From JAMXLO01 sp963819855 (GTDB lineage: Bacteria > Pseudomonadota > Alphaproteobacteria > Acetobacterales > Acetobacteraceae): a DNA stretch of 64,000 nt. Shown piece after piece: positions 7,777-16,502 of the stretch. A model generated the notes under the pieces. That model did not search any database. It was not told where the DNA came from and saw only the letters and a program-made list of their open reading frames with translations. The translations under genes and the position numbers were made by a program. Positions within the stretch are counted from its first letter, which is position 1; the number at the start of each line of letters is the position of its first letter. The DNA is taken from contig CAWFYC010000030.1 of the NCBI GenBank assembly GCA_963819855.1, forward strand, positions 62,001-126,000. Reading direction: 5' to 3'.

Positions 7777-8433
7777 ATGAGCGACATTATGGAGCGCCGC
7801 TCCCGACCGGGAGCTGCAATGGACGCCGAGGCTGTGCGTACCGCCTACCGTCGCTGGGCGGGCGTCTACGATACGGTGTTCGGCGGCGTCTGCCTGCTGG
7901 CACGGCGGCGCGCCGTGGCCCTGGTCAATCGCCTCCCTGGCCGCGACGTGCTGGAAGTCGGTGTCGGCACCGGCCTCGCCCTGCCCTACTACCACGCCGA
8001 CCGGCGGATCACCGGCATCGACCTCTCCGCTGAGATGCTGGCTCAGGCGCGCAAGCGGGTGGCGGACCGCGAGATCGCCAACGTGGTGGCGCTGCGCGAG
8101 ATCGACGCCGAGGCGACCGATTTCCCGGACGCCTCGTTCGACATCGCAGTGGCGATGTTCGTGGCCTCGGTGGTGCCGCATCCGCGCGCATTGCTGGCGG
8201 AGATGCGACGAGTGGTACGGCCGGGCGGCAACATGCTTTTCGTCAGCCACTTCGCCGCCGAGAACGGGCCACTGTGGTGGCTGGAGCGCGGGCTGGCGCC
8301 GGCATCGCGCGCCCTCGGCTGGCACCCGCACTTCGCCGCGGAGTCCTTGTTCGCGCCCGAGGACCTGAGGCGCATCAGCGCAACGCCCGTGCCACCGTTC
8401 GGCATCTTCAAGCTGGTCCGGCTGGCCGTGTGA
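7777..8433 (+). CDS. pmtA: Phosphatidylethanolamine N-methyltransferase, Rhodobacter type
   Basis: This is a 218-residue class I SAM methyltransferase with the order AYRRWAGVYDTVFGGV, then the SAM loop VLEVGVGTGLALPYY (about residues 51-65), GIDLSAEML and FDIAVAMFVASVVPHP. The YxRWAxxYDxxFG and VGVGTG motifs are typical of the Rhodobacter-type PmtA, which converts phosphatidylethanolamine stepwise to phosphatidylcholine. GGGAGG upstream supports the ATG at 7777, though the conserved part starts near residue 15. UbiE-like quinone methyltransferases share the fold, but this N-terminus fits PmtA better. Confidence 0.8.
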   Translation: MSDIMERRSRPGAAMDAEAVRTAYRRWAGVYDTVFGGVCLLARRRAVALVNRLPGRDVLEVGVGTGLALPYYHADRRITGIDLSAEMLAQARKRVADREIANVVALREIDAEATDFPDASFDIAVAMFVASVVPHPRALLAEMRRVVRPGGNMLFVSHFAAENGPLWWLERGLAPASRALGWHPHFAAESLFAPEDLRRISATPVPPFGIFKLVRLAV

Positions 8434-8530
8434 CGCCAGCACCGCTCCCTTGATCTCGCGCACGCGGTCCGGTAGGCCACGTAGTCGAGAGCCGGCCCGA
8501 GACGGGTCCGGGTTGGGGGACCGAAGCGGG

Positions 8531-9387
8531 ATGGATCGGCCGATGTCGCGCTACCGGCGGCTGCTTGCCGTGCTGATGATGTTCGTTGCCGTGCCCGGCG
8601 GCGTAGCGCTGGCGCAGGTGGTCGCGGCGCCGCGGCCCTGGGAGATCGGCATGCAGCCGGCCTTCGGGCCGCTGAAGCAGCAGCAGATCGAACTGCACAA
8701 TCTGGTGCTGGTGATCATCACCGTGATCACCCTGTTCGTCGCCGTGCTGCTGGTCTGGGTGATGTGGCGCTACAACGCCAGGCGAAACCCGGTGCCGACG
8801 CGCACCTCGCACAACACGGTGATCGAGATCGCCTGGACGGTGATCCCGGTGCTGATCCTGGTGGTGATGGCGATCCCGTCGTTCCGCCTGGTGTATTACG
8901 AGGACCGCACGCGCGATGCCGAACTGACGATCAAGGTGACCGGGCATCAGTGGTACTGGGAATACACCTACCCCGATAACAACAACATCGACTTCACCAG
9001 CTACCTGGTTCCGGACGATCAGTTGAAGCCCGGCCAGCGCCGCCTGCTTGACAGTCGACAACGAGCTTGTCGTTCCGGTCGGCAAGAACATCCGGGTGCT
9101 GACAGACCAGCGCCGACGTGATCCACAGCTTGTTCATCCCGGCGCTCGGTGTGCAGCGCTACGCTATCCCAGGACGCACGATCGAGACCTGGTTCAAGGT
9201 GGACCGGCCGGCAGTCATCTACGGCCAGTGCAACCAGATCTGCGGCACCAACCACAGCCGCATGCCGATCGTGGTGCGCGCGGTGCCGGAGCAGGAATTC
9301 AACGCCTGGCTGGTCGAGGCGAAGACCAAATTCTCGGATGCGGGCCAGCAGACAAGGCAGCTCGCGGCGGCGGAGGTTCGGCGCTGA
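8531..9387 (+). CDS. ctaC: Cytochrome c oxidase subunit II, two +1 frameshifts
   Basis: CtaC/CoxB carries the CuA centre that takes electrons from cytochrome c and passes them to subunit I. A signal peptide (LLAVLMMFVAVPGGVALAQV) is followed by two transmembrane helices (about residues 55-80 and 95-115), the HQWYWEYTYPD segment and a periplasmic cupredoxin domain with the CuA ligands in QCNQICGTNHSRMPI. The reading frame breaks twice: an extra base near 9049 (RLL then TVDNELVVPVGKNIRVL) and another near 9104 (back to TSADVIHSLFIPALGVQ). Both breaks are one-base insertions and the protein is otherwise complete (about 285 residues). It begins the oxidase operon. Confidence 0.93.
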
Positions 9388-9419
9388 CCCACGCGGTCGG
9401 CGCCTGAAGGAGACGGACG

Positions 9420-11018
9420 ATGTCGTCAACCACCCACGATCACGCTCACGATCATCACGACCACAAGCCCAGCTTCTTCGTCCGCTGGCTGTTCAGCACC
9501 AACCACAAGGACATCGGCACGCTCTATCTGTGCTTCGCGGTGTTCGGCGGCGTGGTCGGCGGCATCCTGTCGGAGATTATGCGCGCGCAGCTCAACTTCC
9601 CGGGCAACACACATCGTCACCGTCCGGGCAGGAGTGGAACACGATCGTCACGTCGCATGGGCTGCTGATGATCTTCTTCTCGGTCATGCCGGCGACTGAT
9701 CGGCGGCTTCGGCAACTGGTTCATACCGCTGATGATCGGCGCACCGGACATGGCGTTCCCGCGGCTGAACAACATCAGCTTCTGGCTGCTGCCGCCGGCA
9801 TTCCTGCTGATCATCACCGGCCTGTTCCTGGGTGAGTCGGGCACCGGCTGGACGCTGTATCCGCCGCTCGTCGAACATCACCTACGAACCGGGCATCGGC
9901 ATGGACTGCACGCTGTTCGCGCTGCATCTGGCCGGCATCAGTTCGCTGCTCGGCGCGATCAACTTCATCACCACGATCTTCAACATGCGCGCTCCCGGCA
10001 TGACGCTGCACAAGATGCCGCTGTTCATCTGGGGCGAACTGGTCACGGCGTTCCTGCTGCTGCTGGCGATCCCGGTGCTGGCCGGCGCGATCACCATGCT
10101 GATCTGCGACCGCAATTTCGGCACCGCGTTCTTCGATCCGTCAGGCGGCGGCGATCCGGTGCTGTTCCAGCACCTGTTCTGGTTCTTCGGCCACCCCGAG
10201 GTCTACATCATGATCGTGCCGGGCTTCGGCATCATCAGCCACGTGATCTCGACGTTCAGCAGGAAGCCGATCTTCGGCTACCTCGGCATGGCCTACGCGA
10301 TGGTGGCGATCGGCGTGATCGGCTTCGTGGTGTGGGCGCACCACATGTTCGTCTCCGGCATCGAGCGTCGACACCCGCGCCTACTTCATGGCGGCGACGC
10401 TGGTGATCGCGGTGCCGACGGGGATCAAGATCTTCTCCTGGATCGCCACCATGTGGGGCGGCTCGATCGAGCTGAAGACGCCGATGCTGTGGGCGATCGG
10501 CTTCATCTTCCTGTTCACCGATCGGCGGCGTCACCGGCGTGGTGCTGGCCAATGCCGGCATCGATCAGGTCGTGCACAACACCTATTACGTGGTGGCGCA
10601 CTTCCACTACGTGCTGTCGCTCGGCGCGGTGTTCTCGATCTTCGCCGGCTTCTACTACTGGATCGGCAAGATGTCGGGCCACCAGTATCCGGAGTTCTGG
10701 GGCAAGGTGCATTTCTGGCTGACCTTCATCGGCGTCAACCTGACGTTCTTCCCGCAGCACTTCCTCGGTCTGTCGGGCATGCCGCGCCGCTATCCGGACT
10801 ATCCGGAGGCGTTCGCCGGCTGGAACTTCGTCTCCTCGATCGGCGCCTATATCGGCGGCATCGCGCTGCTGGTGTTCCTCTATGTGCTGCTACCGCACCT
10901 TCACCTCGAAGGAGCATGTGGCCGACAACTACTGGGGCGAGGGCGCGACGACGCTGGAATGGACCTGTCCTCGCCGCCGCCGTTCCACACCTTCGCGGAA
11001 CTGCCGCGCATCCGCTGA
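9420..11018 (+). CDS. ctaD: Cytochrome c oxidase subunit I, interrupted by about eight one-base indels
   Basis: This is the catalytic subunit of aa3-type oxidase, which reduces O2 and pumps protons. It begins with a His-rich N-terminus (THDHAHDHHDHK) and WLFSTNHKDIGTLYL. The heme-copper region is visible as HPEVYIMIVPGFGIISHVIS, VWAHHMFVSG and AHFHYVLSLGAVF. Reading the whole protein needs frame changes: extra bases near 9611, 9625, 9695, 9870, 10366, 10520 and 10890, and one lost base near 10964 in a short C run. After each the next expected segment continues without a gap, for example GGFGNWFIPLMIG, SNITYEPGIGM, VDTRAYFMAA and IGGVTGVVLANAG. Net length is about 530 residues, normal for the family. 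Confidence 0.93.
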
Positions 11019-11021
11019 CCG

Positions 11022-11930
11022 ATGAGCGAGGCGGTCACAACCCGGGCGGCCGAACTCGGCGACTGGATCGCGCTGCTGAAGCCGCGGGTGATGACGCTGG
11101 TGGTGTTCACCGGGCTGATCGGACTGCTGATCGCGCCCGGCCATCTGCATCCGGTGCTGGCATTCACCGCCGTGCTGTGCATCGCGGTCGCCGCCGGCGC
11201 GTGCGGCGCGATCAACATGTGGTACGACCGCGATATCGACGCGGTGATGCGGCGGACGCGCAACCGGCCGATCCCGGCCGGCCGCATCGAGCCGGGAGCG
11301 GCGCTGGGCTTCGGCGTCACGCTGGCGGCCGGGTCGGTCATCATGATGGGCCTGGCGGTGAACCTCGCCGCCGCCTCGGCGCTGGCGCTGTCGATCGCGT
11401 TCTATGTGTTTGTCTACACGATGTGGCTGAAGCGGCGCACCCCGCAGAACATCGTCATCGGCGGCGCGGCGGGGGCGTTTCCGCCGGTGATCGGCTGGGC
11501 GGCGGTGACCGGTTCGGTCGACCTGCTGCCGCTGGTGCTGTTCGCCATCGTGTTCTTCTGGACGCCGCCGCATTTCTGGTCGCTGGCGCTGTTCGCCAAC
11601 GCCGACTACCAGCGCGCCGGCGTGCCGATGCTGCCCGTGGTCGCCGGCGCGAAGGCCACGCGGCGGCAGATCGTGATCTACACGCTGGTGCTGGTGCCGC
11701 TGTCGCTGCTGCCGTGGCTGATCGGTTTCTCCGGCGCGGTGTACGGTCTGGCCGCGCTGGTGCTGGGCGCTGGCTTCCTCGTCAGCGTGTGGCGCGTCGC
11801 GGCCGATCGGCAGGACGCATCCGGCGTCAGTCTGAGTAACGACACGCCGGCACGGGCGGCGTTCAAGTATTCGATTCTGTATCTGTTCGCCCTGTTCGCC
11901 GCGATCGCCGTCGATCGGCTCGCGGGTTGA
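11022..11930 (+). CDS. ctaB: Protoheme IX farnesyltransferase (heme O synthase)
   Basis: CtaB is a polytopic inner-membrane UbiA-family prenyltransferase that adds a farnesyl group to heme b to give heme O, the precursor of heme A. The substrate-binding NMWYDRDIDAVMRRTRNRP (about residues 66-84) holds the D-x-x-x-D-type motif, and a second motif region follows at AFPPVIGW and TPPHFWSLALF. Length is 302 residues. It starts 3 bases after ctaD and is followed 7 bases later by the small coxF-like gene, so it is part of one operon. The frame is intact, in contrast to its neighbours. Confidence 0.96.
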   Translation: MSEAVTTRAAELGDWIALLKPRVMTLVVFTGLIGLLIAPGHLHPVLAFTAVLCIAVAAGACGAINMWYDRDIDAVMRRTRNRPIPAGRIEPGAALGFGVTLAAGSVIMMGLAVNLAAASALALSIAFYVFVYTMWLKRRTPQNIVIGGAAGAFPPVIGWAAVTGSVDLLPLVLFAIVFFWTPPHFWSLALFANADYQRAGVPMLPVVAGAKATRRQIVIYTLVLVPLSLLPWLIGFSGAVYGLAALVLGAGFLVSVWRVAADRQDASGVSLSNDTPARAAFKYSILYLFALFAAIAVDRLAG

Positions 11931-11937
11931 CCTCGCG

Positions 11938-12060
11938 GTGGCGCTCGATCCCGATGACATGCGCCGCCGCCGCGCGCGCAACTGGGCGATGCTGGTCGTG
12001 CTGCTTGCGCTGTGCGCGCTGTTCTACGCCATCACCATCGTCAAGATGACAAAATCATGA
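11938..12060 (+). CDS. Small CoxF-like oxidase-associated membrane protein (40 residues)
   Basis: This short gene between ctaB and ctaG starts at GTG 11938 and reads VALDPDDMRRRRARNWAMLV, then a single transmembrane helix (LVVLLALCALFYAITIV) and the tail KMTKS. Its TGA overlaps the ctaG ATG (ATGA). Alphaproteobacterial oxidase operons regularly have such a 40-60-residue single-pass protein here, often called CoxF or a cytochrome oxidase assembly protein. An Arg-rich stretch before the helix predicts an N-in orientation. Its exact function is not established. Confidence 0.8.
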   Translation: MALDPDDMRRRRARNWAMLVVLLALCALFYAITIVKMTKS

Positions 12061-12651
12061 GGACCTCCAACCGCGCCATCGGCATCGCTCTTGCCGCGGT
12101 CATTGTCGGCATGGTCGGGCTGTCCTTTGCGTCCGTGCCGCTGTATCGCCTGTTCTGCGCCGTCACCGGCTATGCCGGCACACCGCAGATCGGTCCTGAG
12201 ACCGCACCAGGCGCCACGCGACAACTCATCACCGTGCGCTTCAACGCCAACACCAATCCCAACCTGCCCTGGGATTTCCGCCCAGTACAGGAGGAGATCC
12301 GGCTTGCCCCTGGGCGACGAGAGGCTCGCGTTCTACACCGCGCGCAACGAGGCCGGCACGCCGGTCACCGGCGTCGCGCTGTACAACGTCACGCCCGACA
12401 CCGCCGGCAGGTATTTCCACAAGACCGCCTGCTTCTGCTTCAACCAGCAGACTCTTGCCGCCGGCCAGCAGATGCAGTTTCCGCTGAGCTTCTGGGTGGA
12501 TCCCGAGATCGCCAAGGACCCGAACACCGCGGACATTCACACGATCACGCTGTCGTATACTTTCTTCCGTACGCTCGCGGACGCGGAAAAATCCGGGGCG
12601 CTTGCGCAGGCCGGTCCGCATGTCGGTCCGTTGACCCGGCAGACCCCTTGA
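12057..12651 (+). CDS. ctaG: Cytochrome c oxidase assembly protein CtaG/Cox11, +1 frameshift
   Basis: CtaG delivers copper to the CuB site of subunit I from the periplasmic face. One N-terminal transmembrane helix (IGIALAAVIVGMVGLSFASV) is followed by PLYRLFCAVTGYAGTPQ and the copper-binding CFCFNQQTL. An extra base near 12304 splits the gene: it reads ...FRPVQEEIRL in the first frame and PLGDERLAFYTARNEAGTPV in the next, ending at 12651 (about 197 residues corrected). It overlaps the small upstream gene by four bases. Fold, motifs and position are all standard. Confidence 0.93.
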
Positions 12652-12705
12652 ACGCGTGGGCGATTTCGTGATGATGCGGCAGCCGCCTGGGGGAATGAAT
12701 TCGGC

Positions 12706-13557
12706 ATGAGCGACGACGCGCACGGCCTCAGCACGTACGAGGACTCCGGCCTTCACCAGCCGTATCATCTGGTCGATCCCAGTCCGTGGCCGATCATCGG
12801 CGCGGCGGGCGGTCTGCTCACCGTTCTCGGCATCATCTTTGCCGCCCACTTCGGCAGCTACATCACCCTGATCGCCGGCGCGGTGGTGGTCCTCGGCACC
12901 ATGTTCTTCTGGTGGCGCGACGTGATCCACGAGAGCCGCACCCCTGGTCTGCACACGCCGGTTGTGCGGCTCGGCCTGCGTTACGGCATGCTGTTCTTCA
13001 TCTCGTCCGAGGTGATGTTCTTCGTCGGATTCTTCTGGGCGTTCTTCAACTTCGCCCTGTTCCCCCATTTGCAAGGCAACGGCGAGACCGTGTGGCCGCC
13101 GTCCACCATCCATTCCTTCGATCCGTTCCACGTGCCGTTCCTCAACACGATGATCCTGCTGCTGTCCGGCACCACGATCACCTGGGCACATCACGCCCTT
13201 TTGGAGCGCGACCAGAAGACGTTGGTACTTGCGCTCGGCCTGACGATCCTGCTCGGTCTCAGCTTCACTTTGTGCCAGGCGATCGAGTACTCCGACGCGC
13301 CATTCAAGTTCGTCGGCGGCGGGGTGTATCCCTCCACCTTCTTCCTCGCCACCGGCTTCCATGGCTTCCACGTCATCGTCGGTACCTGCTTCCTGATCGT
13401 CTGCTGGTTCCGCGCCCGTGTCGGGCACTTCACGCCGGAACGCCATTTCGGCTTCGAGGCTGCCGCCTGGTACTGGCATTTCGTCGATGTGGTCTGGCTG
13501 TTCCTGTTCACCTGCATCTACTGGTGGGGTGCCAGCCCGGTCACCGCGCCACACTGA
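12706..13557 (+). CDS. ctaE: Cytochrome c oxidase subunit III
   Basis: CtaE is the structural seven-helix subunit III of the aa3 oxidase. The 283-residue protein begins SDDAHGLSTYEDSGLHQPYH and shows HLVDPSPWPIIGA, FWWRDVIHES, the SSEVMFFVGFFWAFF helix, TGFHGFHVIVGT and the C-terminal AAWYWHFVDVVWLFLF. The conserved Glu of subunit III (SSEVMFF) and the FHGFHV motif are present. The frame is intact. It lies 54 bases after ctaG on the same strand. Confidence 0.96.
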   Translation: MSDDAHGLSTYEDSGLHQPYHLVDPSPWPIIGAAGGLLTVLGIIFAAHFGSYITLIAGAVVVLGTMFFWWRDVIHESRTPGLHTPVVRLGLRYGMLFFISSEVMFFVGFFWAFFNFALFPHLQGNGETVWPPSTIHSFDPFHVPFLNTMILLLSGTTITWAHHALLERDQKTLVLALGLTILLGLSFTLCQAIEYSDAPFKFVGGGVYPSTFFLATGFHGFHVIVGTCFLIVCWFRARVGHFTPERHFGFEAAAWYWHFVDVVWLFLFTCIYWWGASPVTAPH

Positions 13558-13563
13558 CGTTCG

Positions 13564-13923
13564 GTGGCGCAGCCAGCGCCCTCGCTGCTGCACGTGGCGC
13601 TGACCTGCCGCTGTCCTCGGTGCGGCCAGGGGAAGCTGTTCCGCAATCTGCTTGATGTACGCGACCGGTGCGAGGTGTGCGACCTCGACCTGCGCGCGCA
13701 CGACGCCGGCGACGGCGCCGCGGTCGGTGTGATCCTGCTGCTTGGCGCCATCGTGGTGGGGTTGGCGTTCTGGGTGGAGTTCCGCTTCTCGCCGCCGCTC
13801 TGGTTGCACGCGGTATTGTGGCCGGTCGTGACGATACCGCTCGCTGTGCTGATGATGCGGCCAGCCAAGGCGGCGCTGGTGGCGCTGCAGTTCCGACATC
13901 GGGCGAGCGAGATGGGATTGTGA
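13564..13923 (+). CDS. DUF983 family membrane protein
   Basis: This 119-residue protein starts at GTG 13564 and has two Cys pairs (CRCPRCGQG and DRCEVCDLD, about residues 16-40) that look like a small zinc ribbon, followed by two transmembrane helices (AVGVILLLGAIVVGLAFWV and a second near residues 80-98). This is the DUF983 plan. DUF983 genes commonly sit between ctaE and SURF1 in alphaproteobacteria, so a role in oxidase assembly is assumed but unproven. Its stop overlaps the next start (GTGA). Confidence 0.88.
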   Translation: MAQPAPSLLHVALTCRCPRCGQGKLFRNLLDVRDRCEVCDLDLRAHDAGDGAAVGVILLLGAIVVGLAFWVEFRFSPPLWLHAVLWPVVTIPLAVLMMRPAKAALVALQFRHRASEMGL

Positions 13924-14612
13924 ACCACAGGCTGCGCCGGTTGCTATGGCCCGGCGTGATGACGGTTGTGATGCTGGCAGTGCTGCTTGGTCTCGGCAGC
14001 TGGCAGGTCGAGCGTCTGCACTGGAAGCGGAGCGTGCTGGCACAGATCACCCACGCCGAGGCGGCCCCTGCCGTCGAGCTTCCGCCGGAACCCGAGCCGT
14101 ACAGCAAGGTGCAGGTAACCGGCCATCTGCGCGACGATTTATCGGCCTCGTACGGTGCCGAGGTGCGCGATACGCCGGCGGGTACGGAGCTTGGCACGCA
14201 ACTGATCGTGCCGCTGGAGCGCGACGGCGGCGCAGCGATCCTGGTCGATCGCGGCTGGGTGCCAGACAAACGGCCGCGACCTTTTGCCCACGCGGAAGGC
14301 AATGTAACGCTGGAGGGTTATGTCCGGCCGAGTGAAGCGCCCGGACTGTTCAGCGCCACCGACAATCCTGCGACCCGGCAATTCTATACCCTGGATGCCC
14401 CGGCGATCGGCGCGGCCCTTGGACTCCGGCAGGTGGCGCCGTTCGTCCTGGTGGTGTTGGGACCGGCACCGCTGGAACGCTACCCTGATCCGGCGCGTCA
14501 CTTGCCACGCCCGCCGAACAACCATCTTTCCTATGCAATCACCTGGTATGGCCTCGCCATCGCTCTCGTGGTGATCTTCGTGCTTTGGGCAAGGGAGGTT
14601 CTGAGCGCATGA
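13920..14612 (+). CDS. SURF1 family cytochrome oxidase biogenesis protein
   Basis: SURF1 (Shy1) is an inner-membrane factor that helps place heme A into subunit I. The 230-residue protein has the expected two-helix hairpin: an N-terminal helix (WPGVMTVVMLAVLLGLGSWQ) directly followed by LGSWQVERLHWK, a periplasmic beta domain including VTGHL and LVDRGWVP, and a C-terminal helix beginning NNHLSYAITWYGLAIALVV. The start is taken as GTG 13920, overlapping the DUF983 stop. Its TGA in turn overlaps the M32 peptidase ATG. Confidence 0.94.
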   Translation: MNHRLRRLLWPGVMTVVMLAVLLGLGSWQVERLHWKRSVLAQITHAEAAPAVELPPEPEPYSKVQVTGHLRDDLSASYGAEVRDTPAGTELGTQLIVPLERDGGAAILVDRGWVPDKRPRPFAHAEGNVTLEGYVRPSEAPGLFSATDNPATRQFYTLDAPAIGAALGLRQVAPFVLVVLGPAPLERYPDPARHLPRPPNNHLSYAITWYGLAIALVVIFVLWAREVLSA

Positions 14613-16096
14613 CCGCCTACGATCGACTCGCCGCACGTTTCGACCGCATCGCGACGCTGGGCGAGACATCCGCGGTGCTTAACTGGGATGCGGCAACGAT
14701 GATGCCGCCAGGCGGCGGTGCTGCGCGCGGCGATCAGCTTGCGGTGCTGGCCGGCCTGTCGCATTCGCTGCTGGTGGCATCCGCTGTCGGCGACGATCTC
14801 GCCGCAGCGGAAGCTGCCGGCGAGGCCGATCCGTGGCGCGCTGCCAATCTTCGCCTGATGCGGCACATGCATACCCGCGCGACGGCGATGCCCGTCGATC
14901 TGGTCGAGGCACGGGCCCGCACCAATTCGACCTGCGAGAAGGTGTGGCGCGAGGCGCGACGCCGGTCCGATTTCGCCATGGTGCGTCCACATCTTGAGGA
15001 CGTCGTGCGCCTGATGCGCGAGGCAGCGGCGGCGCTGGCCCCGGCACTTGGCCTCGATCCCTACGACGCGCTGATGGATGGCTACCAACGTGGCATGCGC
15101 ACCACCGATGTGGCGACTGTGTTCGCTGAGTACGAAACCTTCCTGCGGCGGGCACTGCCGCACGCGGAGCAAAGACAGGCACGCAACCTGCCGCCGCAAC
15201 GCCCTCAGAACCGATTTCCCATCGCGGTCCAGGAGGCGCTGTGCCGCCGTCTCGCTGAGCGTCTGGGCCTTGACTTCAGCCATGCGCGGTTGGACCGGTC
15301 GGCGCATCCTTTCACCGGCGGCACGCCGTCCGATGTGCGCATCACCTCGCGCTACATCGAGACTGACTTCACCCAGGCGGTACTTGCGTTGGTGCACGAG
15401 ACCGGCCACGCGCTGTATGAGCGCGGCCTGCCCGAGGACTGGGCGCGCCAACCGGTCGGCGAGGCGGCCGGCATGGCGGCGCATGAGAGCCAATCGCTGA
15501 TCGTCGAGATGCAGGCTTGCCGTTCCGACGCCTTCCTGAGCTGGCTGGGGCCGGAACTGCACGCGGCATTCGGCGGCGATCCAGTACCGTATCGACCTGA
15601 CAACCTGGCGCGGCTGTGGCGTCGGGTGGAACGCGGCTTTATCCGTGTCGACGCCGATGAGATGACCTACCCGGCGCATGTCATCCTTCGCTTCCGCCTG
15701 GAGCAGGCGCTGGTGGCGGGGACGCTTTCGGTGGCGGACTTGCCGGGGGCGTGGAATGACGGGTTCCAGGCCCTGCTCGGCATGACGCCGCCGGACGATG
15801 CGCACGGCTGCCTGCAGGATATCCATTGGTACGACGGCGCGTTCGGTTATTTCCCCAGCTACACGCTTGGCGCAATGGCGGCGGCACAACTCATGGCGGC
15901 GGCTCGCCGCGAGGTCGCCGGCCTCGATGCGGCACTGGGACGTGGTGACCTGTCGCCGTTGCTGACCTGGCTACGCGCCAAGGTGCACGGCCAGGGCAGC
16001 CGGTTCGAGTTCAACGCACTGCTGTCAGAGGCCACCGGCAAGCCGCTCGACCCCGCCGACTTCCAGGCGCATTTGACGGCGCGATATCTCAATTGA
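14609..16096 (+). CDS. Carboxypeptidase M32 (Taq-type metallocarboxypeptidase)
   Basis: This is a cytoplasmic, metal-dependent carboxypeptidase of family M32 that removes C-terminal residues from peptides. The zinc motif HETGH is at about residues 263-267, with the family HPFTGG stretch upstream (about 233-238) and the AAHESQS segment downstream that supplies the third ligand. The ATG at 14609 overlaps the SURF1 stop (ATGA); eight extra residues upstream would be possible but are unlikely. Length is 495 residues, typical. It is cotranscribed with the oxidase genes by overlap but has no known role in oxidase assembly. Confidence 0.95.
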   Translation: MTAYDRLAARFDRIATLGETSAVLNWDAATMMPPGGGAARGDQLAVLAGLSHSLLVASAVGDDLAAAEAAGEADPWRAANLRLMRHMHTRATAMPVDLVEARARTNSTCEKVWREARRRSDFAMVRPHLEDVVRLMREAAAALAPALGLDPYDALMDGYQRGMRTTDVATVFAEYETFLRRALPHAEQRQARNLPPQRPQNRFPIAVQEALCRRLAERLGLDFSHARLDRSAHPFTGGTPSDVRITSRYIETDFTQAVLALVHETGHALYERGLPEDWARQPVGEAAGMAAHESQSLIVEMQACRSDAFLSWLGPELHAAFGGDPVPYRPDNLARLWRRVERGFIRVDADEMTYPAHVILRFRLEQALVAGTLSVADLPGAWNDGFQALLGMTPPDDAHGCLQDIHWYDGAFGYFPSYTLGAMAAAQLMAAARREVAGLDAALGRGDLSPLLTWLRAKVHGQGSRFEFNALLSEATGKPLDPADFQAHLTARYLN

Positions 16097-16106
16097 ACGA
16101 GCGATA

Positions 16107-16490
16107 ATGAACAACATCCGTGCTTGCCTGCGCGCGGCATTCTGCGTCGCGGTGGGCGCCTGTGCTGCGAAACCTGCCGCTCCGCCCGCTCCGCCGCCCA
16201 AGCCGCCGGAATCGATCGATGGCCAGTATCGCGGCACCAGCACGCGGTTTCAGGCCGACAGCCGCGTCTGTCCGCATCCGGGTCTGGTCCGTTTCGACGT
16301 GAGCGGCAACGCGTTCCAATACCGGTGGGACGGTGCCACCTGGGTCGATGCGACGATCGCGCCCGATGGGGCGATCACCGGCGGCGCGGAACGCATCACG
16401 CTGGTGGGCAGGCAGACCGGGCCGAAGATCGAGGGCGACGTCACCAATGGCAACTGCGGACTGCATTTCACGGTGACCAAGGTGCCGTAG
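16107..16490 (+). CDS. Hypothetical Pro-rich lipoprotein
   Basis: This 127-residue protein has a short hydrophobic N-terminus ending in AVGACAAK, which resembles a lipobox with a lipidated Cys near residue 19. A Pro/Ala-rich linker (PAAPPAPPPKPPESI) follows, then a small beta-rich domain beginning DGQYRGTSTRFQ and containing two Cys (VCPHPG and GNCGLHF) that may form a disulphide. The domain looks like the small uncharacterised lipoproteins common in Acetobacteraceae. No function can be assigned. It starts 10 bases after the M32 gene and stops 12 bases before thrC. Confidence 0.75.
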   Translation: MNNIRACLRAAFCVAVGACAAKPAAPPAPPPKPPESIDGQYRGTSTRFQADSRVCPHPGLVRFDVSGNAFQYRWDGATWVDATIAPDGAITGGAERITLVGRQTGPKIEGDVTNGNCGLHFTVTKVP

Positions 16491-16502
16491 TAGCCTGCCT
16501 GC

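Noticed and set aside
9420..11018. Programmed frameshifting as an explanation for the broken oxidase genes
   Set aside because: The sites share no slippery heptamer or downstream structure, and eight such events in one gene would be without precedent.
10388..11839. A 483-codon plus-strand frame running through the end of ctaD and through ctaB
   Set aside because: Its first part is a real piece of ctaD and the rest is out-of-frame ctaB with Arg/Ala/Gly-rich composition. It is a product of the frame breaks.
12241..14043. A 600-codon minus-strand frame antisense to ctaG-ctaE-DUF983
   Set aside because: Composition is typical of the antisense shadow of GC-rich genes, with no motifs and no ribosome site.
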